From Desulfonema limicola (lineage in GTDB: Bacteria; Desulfobacterota; Desulfobacteria; Desulfobacterales; Desulfosalsimonadaceae): DNA of 5,039 nucleotides. Of this stretch, positions 1-5,036 are shown in pieces. Within the stretch, counting starts at the first letter, position 1. Every line of letters starts with the position of its first letter. The DNA is taken from assembly GCA_020722245.1 (NCBI GenBank), contig DYLE01000176.1, forward strand, positions 1 through 5,039, in the 5' to 3' direction. The notes under the pieces are model-generated. The model was not told where the DNA came from and ran no database searches. It was given only the letters and a program-made list of their open reading frames with translations. The position numbers and the translations under genes are program-made.

Positions 1-1
1 C

Positions 2-340
2 GGCTGCCCCACGGTCCGGGAGCCGGACGGCCTGGCCATGAGTTCCAGAAACGCAAGGCTGAGCGCAAAGCAGCGTCCCGCCGCCCTTTCCCTGTTTAAC
101 GCCTTAACCGAGGCAAAGCTGCTGGCAGCCGACGGAGAAACCGACGCCCGCCGCCTGATTGAAAGGATCGCTTTAAAAATCAACGCATACCCTGAAAACC
201 AAATCGATTACATTCGAGTGTGCGACCCCGATACTCTGGAGGATACACCGGTGATCCACGGGCCGGTCCTGATCGCCCTGGCCGTCAGGGTGGGGAACGT
301 CCGGCTGATCGATAACCTGAAATTAACGCCCAACCCTTGA
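2..340 (+). CDS. panC: Pantothenate synthetase (pantoate--beta-alanine ligase), C-terminal part
   Basis: PanC joins pantoate and beta-alanine with ATP, through a pantoyl-adenylate, to make pantothenate, the precursor of coenzyme A; it is cytoplasmic. The reading frame is open from base 2, so the gene starts left of the window. The 112 visible residues begin GCPTVREPDGLAMSSRN. REPDGLAMSSRN is the hallmark PanC motif, whose MSSRN is the KMSKS-like ATP-binding loop. The tail has the typical small C-terminal domain pattern (NQIDYIRVCDPDTL near residues 66-79, then VRVGNVRLIDNLKL just before the end). Family members are about 280 residues, so roughly the first 170 are missing; this is a window-edge effect, not a broken gene. 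An ATG at 38 lies inside the motif and is not the true start. metK follows after 48 nt on the same strand with no terminator between, so the two may share a transcript. Confidence 0.95.
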   Translation, partial: GCPTVREPDGLAMSSRNARLSAKQRPAALSLFNALTEAKLLAADGETDARRLIERIALKINAYPENQIDYIRVCDPDTLEDTPVIHGPVLIALAVRVGNVRLIDNLKLTPNP

Positions 341-388
341 AAAAAAATAGCGTATCCACTCAACCTCTATCAAGCAAAGGAGCGAGTT

Positions 389-1555
389 ATGGTAAAAAAC
401 ATGCTTTTCACCTCTGAATCGGTAACCGAAGGACACCCGGACAAGGTGGCCGACGCCATATCCGACGCCGTACTGGATGCGATCATGGCCAAGGACAAAA
501 ACTGCCGCGTGGCCTGCGAAACCCTGGTCACCACCGGGCTTGCCTTTATCGCCGGCGAGATCTCCACAGAATGCTACGTGGAGATCCCCCAGATCGTCCG
601 GGAGACCATCCGTGAGATCGGGTATAACTCCTCCCGCATGGGGTTTGACTGGCAGACCTGTGCGGTGATCACCAGCATCGACCATCAGTCCCCGGATATC
701 GCCCAGGGCGTCAACCCGGGGCAAGGGCTCTACCAGGAGCAGGGCGCAGGCGATCAGGGGCTGATGTTCGGTTTCGCCTGTGATGAAACCCCTGAGCTGA
801 TGCCCATGCCCATCATCTATGCCCACAAACTAACCCAACGGCTGGCCACCGTGCGAAAAAACGGCCCCCTTGATTTCTTAAGACCGGACGGCAAGTCCCA
901 GGTCACCATCCAGTATGAAAACGGAACACCCAAGCGGGTGGATACGGTGGTGGTTTCAGCCCAGCACAAACCGGACGTGAGCTATGATGAAATCCGAGAG
1001 GCCATCATCGATGAGGTGATTAAAAAGGTCCTCCCCAGGGAGATGGTGGACGGCGATACCCGCTTCTTCATCAACCCCACCGGCAAGTTTGAACTCGGCG
1101 GGCCCATGGCGGACTGCGGCCTCACCGGACGCAAGATCATCGTGGACACCTACGGCGGACAGGGAAGCCACGGCGGCGGCTGTTTCTCCGGAAAAGACCC
1201 CACCAAGGTGGACCGCAGCGCCTCCTACATGGGACGCCACATCGCCAAAAACATCGTGGCCGCCGGTCTGGCCAAAAGATGCGAGATTCAGGTGGCCTAC
1301 GCCATCGGGGTCGCCGAACCGGTCTCCATCATGGTGGATTTCATGGGGACCGGAAAGATCCCCGAAGAAAAGGCAAAACAGATCATCAAGGAGCTTTTTG
1401 ATTTGAGGCCTGCGGCCATCATTGAATACCTCGACCTGCTGCGTCCCATCTACAAAAAAACAGCATCCTACGGCCATTTCGGAAGAAATGATCCCGACTT
1501 CACCTGGGAAAAAACCAACCGGGCCGATGAAATCAAGGCCCTGGCCGGAGTTTAG
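389..1555 (+). CDS. metK: S-adenosylmethionine synthetase (methionine adenosyltransferase)
   Basis: MetK makes S-adenosylmethionine from methionine and ATP, releasing phosphate and pyrophosphate; it is a cytoplasmic, usually tetrameric enzyme that supplies the cell's methyl donor. The 388-residue product is normal for the family. Visible motifs are TSESVTEGHPDK (residues 8-19, with the ATP-binding His16 and Asp18), GAGDQGLMFGFA (119-130, family signature 1, P-loop-like) and GGGCFSGKDPTKVDRS (262-277, signature 2). Cys replaces the more common Ala in signature 2, a variant known in the family. GHFGR near residue 362 also fits the conserved C-terminus. The start at 389 has an AAAGGAG Shine-Dalgarno at 376-382, six bases upstream; a second Met at residue 5 has no better site. 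The 48-nt gap to panC is too short for a SAM riboswitch and shows none. A strong terminator lies 25 nt after the stop. The gene looks intact and ordinary. Confidence 0.98.
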   Translation: MVKNMLFTSESVTEGHPDKVADAISDAVLDAIMAKDKNCRVACETLVTTGLAFIAGEISTECYVEIPQIVRETIREIGYNSSRMGFDWQTCAVITSIDHQSPDIAQGVNPGQGLYQEQGAGDQGLMFGFACDETPELMPMPIIYAHKLTQRLATVRKNGPLDFLRPDGKSQVTIQYENGTPKRVDTVVVSAQHKPDVSYDEIREAIIDEVIKKVLPREMVDGDTRFFINPTGKFELGGPMADCGLTGRKIIVDTYGGQGSHGGGCFSGKDPTKVDRSASYMGRHIAKNIVAAGLAKRCEIQVAYAIGVAEPVSIMVDFMGTGKIPEEKAKQIIKELFDLRPAAIIEYLDLLRPIYKKTASYGHFGRNDPDFTWEKTNRADEIKALAGV

Positions 1556-1580
1556 CCGAAAACCGCCTGGTTTTTATTTC

Positions 1581-1626
1581 AAGCGCCGCTGTCTTTTTCA
1601 ACAAGACAGCGGCGCTTTTGTTTTTA
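1581..1626 (+). terminator. Intrinsic terminator of the panC-metK unit
   Basis: A perfect 15-bp stem, AAGCGCCGCTGTCTT (1581-1595) pairing with 1603-1617, closes a 7-nt loop and runs into TTTTGTTTTTA. The stem is GC-rich at its base and starts 25 nt after the metK stop. The minus strand lacks a clean U-tract after the stem, so it should work mainly on rightward transcription. It also marks the left limit of the leftward units. Confidence 0.93.
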
Positions 1627-1652
1627 CCTATGTCGGATAAATTGATAAAACA

Positions 1653-1678
1653 GTAAAAAGTCAAAGCTGACTTTTTAC
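1653..1678. repeat. Perfect 11-bp palindrome with AAGC loop
   Basis: GTAAAAAGTCA (1653-1663) is exactly complementary to 1668-1678 around a 4-nt loop. It overlaps the stop codon of the broken hydrolase gene (TAA on the minus strand at 1675-1677). In RNA it forms a hairpin with a U-rich arm on either strand, so it could act as a weak two-way terminator for the convergent units. Read on the minus strand together with the bases before it (TTGATACGTTGGTAAAAAGTC) it resembles short palindromic repeats that I recall between genes in Desulfobacterota. That resemblance is from memory and is not shown by this window, which holds only one copy. Confidence 0.7.
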
Positions 1679-2020
1679 CAACGTATCAACCTTTTTTTGT
1701 CAAAAATATTATCCAGGTGTATATTAAATGCCGCTTTCACAAACTGCGCTGCAGGTATGCTTTCCCCTGGATCGACAACGATCAATCCCCCCTGGCTTTC
1801 GATCATTACGGGATTATCCCGGTTATACCCCCGGGCCACATACACCCCATCTGTTGCCTTGAAGATTTCGGCCGGAAAGAAATTATCATAACAGGTTTCC
1901 AACTCAGGCGTGACGGCCACCGCCTCCGGGGTCAAGGCCGGCGGCGGTTCAATGGCTGTTGCCATAGATGCCCATGTTAAAAAAACCGATTAAAAAAATC
2001 CATTTGATGGGTCGGTTCAT
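1675..2020 (-). pseudogene. Remnant of an exported metallo-beta-lactamase-fold hydrolase (alkylsulfatase-like), frameshifted and truncated
   Basis: The apparent start at 2020 has an AAGGAG site seven bases upstream. It opens as MNRPIKWIFLIGFF and then runs into a stop within 10 codons. Removing one base from the run of seven T (1979-1985 on the + strand) joins it to LTWASMATAIEPPP and gives a textbook signal peptide: basic start, hydrophobic core, ASMA cleavage site. The rebuilt frame has exactly 115 codons including the stop. The second part contains TDGVYVARGYNRDNPVMIES followed by GGLIVVDPGES, the first strands of the metallo-beta-lactamase fold as in SdsA1/alkylsulfatase-type enzymes. The expected next segment, with the metal-binding HxHxDH-type motif, is absent: the frame ends in RLIRW at the palindrome. 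Intact alkylsulfatases exceed 600 residues, so over 80 percent is gone. The piece cannot be catalytic. The fold is fairly sure; the alkylsulfatase subfamily is from memory. A sequencing error could explain the frameshift but not the truncation. Confidence 0.72.
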
Positions 2021-2326
2021 CGCTTGTCTCCTTGTTTTAAAGTTGAAGGATTTGAGTAAAGTAAGGAAAAAAAGGGGGAACACCCCAACTGGCTTAACCT
2101 GCATGCGAATTGTTGTTGAATAGGTTCGGTTGATGCCGAAATAAATCCGCATTAAGGGATCCGCTTTATGCACGAACCCCTTTGCCTTGATTTTGAGATC
2201 GAGGTCTCACCGGTTATATCTTTAAAGGCAACAACTGCTGCTGAAGCAATTGACTCATGCGATGTTTTTTCCGCATGGATCGATTCAGCATCCGCCGGGC
2301 AAAAAATCTGCCATGCAGGCGTGCAT
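2021..2326. other. Stretch without a gene between the LysM lipoprotein gene and the hydrolase remnant
   Basis: About 306 nt without a convincing coding region. Open frames on both strands here extend out of, or overlap, the LysM gene antisense and have no recognisable product. What can be seen is the Shine-Dalgarno of the remnant gene, a small hairpin TTCGG(TTGATG)CCGAA at 2125-2140, and on the minus strand GGGG-TGTT-CCCC followed by CTTTTTTT near 2070-2085. The last looks terminator-like but has only four stem pairs. Just after the LysM stop, the minus strand has ATGCA-CGCC-TGCAT and then GGCAGATTTTTT (2301-2326), a weak candidate terminator for the kinase-LysM operon. Confidence 0.5.
2028..2033 (-). 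promoter_or_regulatory. Ribosome binding site that fixes the original start of the broken hydrolase
   Basis: The minus strand reads AAGGAG here, seven bases before the ATG at 2020. The open frame that carries the hydrolase similarity has its own first ATG at 1965 with no such site, and that ATG falls at the signal-peptide cleavage region. This shows that the gene originally began at 2020 and crossed into the other frame. Confidence 0.75.
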
Positions 2327-2785
2327 TCACTTGGACGTCTTTTGCTTGGGGCCGAAGAGCTCAAGGGCCTCAGTGTCGTCTGCAGCCGGCTGCTTGTTGC
2401 TCTCGGGCTGCCGGCTCTTTTTGTTGAACCGGCGCACAAAATCTTCCGTCAGGGGGTTACGGTTGGTCACAAGCTCTTCAGGAATGCTGATGGTATCGCC
2501 CAGGCGTATACAGTTCGGTTGAATGGAGGGATTTGCCGCCGCGATGCGTTTCCAGTTTTCCGTCGAGCCGGTGTACCACTTTGCGATGACCGTCAGTGTT
2601 TCCCCGTTCCACCGTACGGTATGCACAAACCCGACCGGCTTCTGCTGCGTGACCGCATCGCTCGCCGCCGTGGGGCTGTCTTTTTTTGTCTCTCTATGAG
2701 TGCAGGCCGCACTAAAACAGGCCGCGCCCGCAATCATCCATGCTAAAAAAATCCAGTAGCTTCCTTTAATCATGTCTGTAACCAT
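2327..2785 (-). CDS. LysM-domain lipoprotein
   Basis: A 152-residue envelope protein. Residues 8-22 form a hydrophobic export segment (GSYWIFLAWMIAGAA) followed by Cys23 and Cys28. Either GAAC or SAAC could be the lipidation site; neither has the ideal Leu at -3. A polar linker (29-53) leads to one LysM domain at about 55-102 (HTVRWNGETLTVIAKWYTGS, then NWKRIAAANPSIQPN and LGDTISIP), the fold that binds the glycan of peptidoglycan. The last 50 residues are charged and low-complexity. The ATG at 2785 lies one base beyond the kinase stop codon and has no good Shine-Dalgarno. It is probably translated by reinitiation, coupled to the kinase; a second ATG at 2773 (residue 5) is an alternative start. 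Such single-LysM lipoproteins presumably sit on the inner face of the outer membrane or the outer face of the inner membrane and touch the cell wall. I know no experimentally assigned role and give no symbol. Confidence 0.85.
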   Translation of the reverse strand: MVTDMIKGSYWIFLAWMIAGAACFSAACTHRETKKDSPTAASDAVTQQKPVGFVHTVRWNGETLTVIAKWYTGSTENWKRIAAANPSIQPNCIRLGDTISIPEELVTNRNPLTEDFVRRFNKKSRQPESNKQPAADDTEALELFGPKQKTSK

Positions 2786-2786
2786 T

Positions 2787-4544
2787 CTATCTCATTTTTG
2801 CCAGATATTTTTTTGCAGCGTCATTCTTGGGGTTTGCCCTCAGCGCCCGTTTGAGGTTCTCGCGGCATTTGGCTTTTTTGCCCTGCCTGTCCTGAACGAC
2901 CGCCAGATTGAAAAGCGCCTCGTCAATATAAGGCGGCGCAAGCTCTACAACCCGTTTATAGGCGGCTTCCGCCTTGTCATAGCTGCTGCCGATGGCATAG
3001 ATATAGGCCAGGTTAAAAAAAGTTTCCGGAGACGAAGGGTCAATCGCCGCTGATTTTTCATATGCGCTGATGGCGCCGCTGTAGTCCTTAAGCTCAGCCA
3101 GCAGCGCACCAAGGTCAAAAAACAGGTTGGCGCTGGCCGGGTTTACCTTCACCGCCTCTAAAAGCAGCGCTTTGGCCTGCGTGGGGTCCTGTTTTGCAAT
3201 CGCCTGCGCCTGCCCCTGCAAAGCCTGGCCATAGGGATCGGCAATACGGGAAAGCGCGGCCGGGTCGCGGTCCAATATCTGCTCGAACAGGGCTGCCGAC
3301 TGCGCGAATTTTTTTTTGTCCAGCAGCTCGACGGCCTGCGTTTGCAGACTCTCCACCCCGGGCTTTTTGAATATAATATAGAGGCATGCGACAAGAACGG
3401 CTAAAACTAAAGCGCCCCAGGCCGCAGCTGCAACCCAGCCCCGTCTTTGGGGTTTTACGGCAGGCGCCGGCTCTTCCTCCTGCGGTGCGGCAGGATCGCG
3501 AACCGCTGCGCTTTCCATAGGGACCTGAGTTGCCTCTTCCATGGCCGAAAAGCCCGTGGTTCGCTGATCAAGGCCGAAGCCAGTTCCGCCTGCTGCTGCC
3601 TTCTCAGCCTCTATTTCGTCTGCGAAAATCTGCTTCATATACTGGCTGAGACCCCTCGTGCTGAGCCTGAGGCCGCTTTGATAGGCGCACTCCTCGATAT
3701 CCGCAAGCATCGCGGCATCGGTCTGGTAGCGCTGGTCAGGGTCGCGCGCCAATGCCTTGCGAAGGATCTCATACAGCAGGGGCGGCAGATTTTCGACGAT
3801 TTTTTCCGCCGGCACAAAATCAGCAACACTGACCTTTTGCAGCAACTGGATTGTATCCTGACCCAGATACATCCGCTGCCCCGTAACCATCTCATACAGC
3901 AGGATTCCCGTGGCAAAAATATCCGACCGGTGATCGACGGGCATCCCCCTGGCCTGCTCAGGAGACATGTAGGCCACCTTGCCCTTGATAACGCCCGTCT
4001 GAGTCTGGGTGCACTTGCCGACGGCCTTGGCAATGCCGAAGTCCAGAATCTTCACGTTCCCCTCGTAGGTTACCAGGATATTCTGCGGGCTGACATCGCG
4101 GTGAATGATATTGAGCGGAACGGCGTTGGCGTCTTTCAGGTTGTGGGCATAGTCAAGTCCCGCGCATATGCGCGAGACAATCTGCAGAATATGCTCCAGG
4201 CGAAGCGGGAAGCTCATGTCGCGGCCCCGCTCGATGATGCGGCTGAGATCCCTGCCGTGCAGATATTCCATGGCAATGTAATATGAGCCGTCCACGTTGC
4301 CGAAATCATGGATCATTACAATGTTCTGATGCTGCAGCAGGGCGGCAAGCTTGGCCTCATCGATAAATGAGGAAATCAGGTCTTTCTCAGCGGCAAGGTG
4401 TGCGTGAATCCTCTTGATGACGACGATCTTCTCAAAGCCCTCGGCCCCGGTAACCCTGGCCCGGTACACCTCGGCCATCCCGCCGATCGCAAGCAGGTCA
4501 AGAATCTGATATTTGCCGAATTGGGTGTTCTGCGCTATTGGCAT
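2787..4544 (-). CDS. Transmembrane Ser/Thr protein kinase with C-terminal TPR repeats
   Basis: A 585-residue Hanks-type (PknB-like) kinase, counted from the ATG at 4544. The kinase domain spans about 11-285: nucleotide loop AIGGMAEVY (19-27), Lys44 in VVIKRI, Glu63 in the C-helix, catalytic HRDVSPQN (148-155, Asp150 and Asn155), DFG 168-170, an activation loop with TQTQT (179-183) as likely phosphosites, MSPEQ (193-197), and Arg272. All catalytic residues are present; the first loop glycine is Ala19. A Pro/Glu-rich juxtamembrane linker (about 310-365) precedes one helix (369-391). About 400-585 holds TPR-like repeats, clearest at 472-574, expected in the periplasm. HRDVSPQN rather than HRDLKPEN is common in myxobacterial and Desulfobacterota kinases. 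The frame could open at 4634, but a promoter lies within that extension and a GGAGG precedes 4544. The LysM lipoprotein gene follows after one base, suggesting a shared envelope task. The target is unknown. Confidence 0.93.
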   Translation of the reverse strand: MPIAQNTQFGKYQILDLLAIGGMAEVYRARVTGAEGFEKIVVIKRIHAHLAAEKDLISSFIDEAKLAALLQHQNIVMIHDFGNVDGSYYIAMEYLHGRDLSRIIERGRDMSFPLRLEHILQIVSRICAGLDYAHNLKDANAVPLNIIHRDVSPQNILVTYEGNVKILDFGIAKAVGKCTQTQTGVIKGKVAYMSPEQARGMPVDHRSDIFATGILLYEMVTGQRMYLGQDTIQLLQKVSVADFVPAEKIVENLPPLLYEILRKALARDPDQRYQTDAAMLADIEECAYQSGLRLSTRGLSQYMKQIFADEIEAEKAAAGGTGFGLDQRTTGFSAMEEATQVPMESAAVRDPAAPQEEEPAPAVKPQRRGWVAAAAWGALVLAVLVACLYIIFKKPGVESLQTQAVELLDKKKFAQSAALFEQILDRDPAALSRIADPYGQALQGQAQAIAKQDPTQAKALLLEAVKVNPASANLFFDLGALLAELKDYSGAISAYEKSAAIDPSSPETFFNLAYIYAIGSSYDKAEAAYKRVVELAPPYIDEALFNLAVVQDRQGKKAKCRENLKRALRANPKNDAAKKYLAKMR

Positions 4545-4555
4545 GCAAAAATGTT

Positions 4556-4560
4556 CCTCC
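4556..4560 (-). promoter_or_regulatory. Ribosome binding site deciding the kinase start
   Basis: The minus strand reads GGAGG 11 bases before the ATG at 4544. The in-frame ATG at 4562 overlaps this very site (ATGGAGG), so it cannot use it, and the ATGs at 4634, 4610 and 4601 have none. The 11-base spacing is slightly long but usable. It supports MPIAQNTQFGKY as the N-terminus. Confidence 0.65.
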
Positions 4561-4596
4561 ATAAATTTAAACGGATAAGAACGTATTTTTGATGGT

Positions 4597-4627
4597 CTCA
4601 TACATTTCATATCAGCTTGTATGTCAA
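4597..4627 (-). promoter_or_regulatory. Likely sigma70-type promoter of the kinase-LysM operon
   Basis: The minus strand has a perfect -35 box TTGACA (4622-4627). A -10 candidate TATGAG (4597-4602) follows at 19-bp spacing, with TGTATG (4599-4604) at 17 bp as an alternative. Transcription would begin around 4590, leaving a leader of about 45 nt before the ATG at 4544. Because the promoter lies within the longest open frame, a start at 4634 would not be on the transcript. The -10 match is only 3-4 of 6. Confidence 0.5.
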
Positions 4628-4735
4628 GTTTCAACGGGCATTTTGTTACATGAATGGCCCCCTCTAACGGGTTTTATTTTGTAGTTTTTTACGCCGCCTG
4701 AATTGAAAATAGCTGTTTCTCCAGTCTTTAAAATT

Positions 4736-4758
4736 TTCAAATAGCCTGCGCTATTGAA
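4736..4758. repeat. Bulged hairpin
   Basis: TTCAAATAGC (4736-4745) pairs with GCTATTGAA (4750-4758) around the loop CTGC, with one bulged A. No U-tract follows on the + strand. On the minus strand the stem is followed by AATTTTAAAG, a poor terminator. It lies upstream of the kinase promoter; a role as terminator of leftward transcription from outside, or as a protein site, is possible but unsupported. Confidence 0.4.
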
Positions 4759-4795
4759 GACCACCTAAATTTATATTAACAAATAATATTAATTA

Positions 4796-4865
4796 AAATC
4801 AAATTGTTATATATTTAAAAGGAGGTTCTTTTTGATTTATTTTGGACAGTAGTAAATCAAATTGT
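4796..4865. repeat. 12-nt direct repeat AAATCAAATTGT
   Basis: AAATCAAATTGT occurs at 4796-4807 and again, identically, at 4854-4865, 58 bp apart. The right copy overlaps both inverted repeats described next to it. An exact 12-mer pair at this distance is unlikely by chance even in AT-rich DNA. It could be a regulator-binding pair or a duplication left by an insertion. Confidence 0.5.
4831..4861. repeat. 9-bp inverted repeat TTTGATTTA / TAAATCAAA
   Basis: TTTGATTTA (4831-4839) is exactly complementary to TAAATCAAA (4853-4861) across 13 nt that contain TTGGACAG. It lies just downstream of the AAAGGAGG at 4818-4825. The pairing is all weak except one G-C per arm, so a protein-binding dyad is more plausible than a stable RNA hairpin. 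Confidence 0.45.
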
Positions 4866-4921
4866 CAATCCACTTTTCTATCGGAGTAGTAGGGGAGTCG
4901 GCCGGTTACGAAGGATTGACA
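4863..4921. repeat. 9-bp inverted repeat TGTCAATCC / GGATTGACA
   Basis: TGTCAATCC (4863-4871) and GGATTGACA (4913-4921) are perfect inverted copies separated by 41 bp. Each contains a TTGACA hexamer pointing outward, on the minus and + strands respectively. This gives the layout of two divergent -35 boxes, or of a pair of operator half-sites. The intervening DNA is noticeably G-rich on the + strand. Confidence 0.5.
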
Positions 4922-4944
4922 GATGCGGGGTTGTGGTCTAAAAA
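4916..4944 (+). promoter_or_regulatory. Rightward sigma70-type promoter candidate
   Basis: A perfect -35 TTGACA (4916-4921), exactly 17 bp of spacer, and TAAAAA (4939-4944, 4 of 6 to TATAAT). It would start transcription near 4951, heading out of the right edge. The -35 is part of the 9-bp inverted repeat. On the opposite side, TTGACA at 4863-4868 on the minus strand has CAAAAT (4839-4844) at 18 bp, a weaker leftward partner. Confidence 0.45.
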
Positions 4945-4996
4945 AGCGGATATTCTTCAAATGTAAAAACCGTCTCAAAGAACCTGTTAAGAACAA

Positions 4997-5036
4997 ATAA
5001 ATTGTCCTGGTTTGTAACACATAAACTGTCCGGTTT
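4997..5036. repeat. Tandem near-identical repeats at the right edge
   Basis: ATAAATTGTCCTGGTTT (4997-5013) and ATAAACTGTCCGGTTT (5021-5036) repeat with a 24-nt step and differ by one substitution and one extra base. An inverted GGACAGT, the complement of the ACTGTCC core, also occurs at 4844-4850. Multiple short repeats of this kind are typical of the ends of some insertion sequences (for example the IS21 family) and of binding-site arrays. The window ends here, so the element, if any, is not visible. Confidence 0.4.

Noticed and set aside
341..388. SAM riboswitch before metK
   Set aside because: Only 48 nt separate panC and metK, too short for a SAM riboswitch with its expression platform, and no hairpin series is seen.
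323..1477. Minus-strand open frames of 167 and 173 residues across metK
   Set aside because: metK is certain on the + strand. These His/Gly/Asp-rich products are typical antisense shadows without family features.
1679..1700. A second frameshift to rescue the hydrolase after DKK
   Set aside because: Reading the other two frames beyond the A7 run gives KVDTLVKSQL or an immediate stop, neither of which resembles the expected His-rich metal-binding segment, so the loss is a truncation.
2301..2326. Terminator after the LysM gene
   Set aside because: ATGCA-CGCC-TGCAT followed by GGCAGATTTTTT on the minus strand has only five stem pairs and the T-run is displaced. It is too weak to list as a firm terminator.
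2152..2746. Open frames around the LysM gene (95 residues on -, 192 on +)
   Set aside because: Both overlap the LysM coding region out of frame. Only the frame at 2327-2785 gives a lipoprotein signal and a LysM domain. The parts beyond 2326 show no family features.
3447..4286. 279-residue open frame on the + strand
   Set aside because: It is fully antisense to the kinase domain, whose catalytic motifs are all intact on the other strand. The + frame has no recognisable domain and arises from the kinase codon use.
4818..4852. Leader peptide after a strong AAAGGAGG on the + strand
   Set aside because: The frame from TTG (4832) has only six codons (MIYFGQ), and no following gene or attenuator-type hairpin is visible. 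The ribosome-site-like string may be chance or the scar of a lost gene.
4862..4966. 34-residue + strand frame from TTG
   Set aside because: It has no ribosome site, no recognised family, and conflicts with the minus-strand open frame and the promoter candidate.
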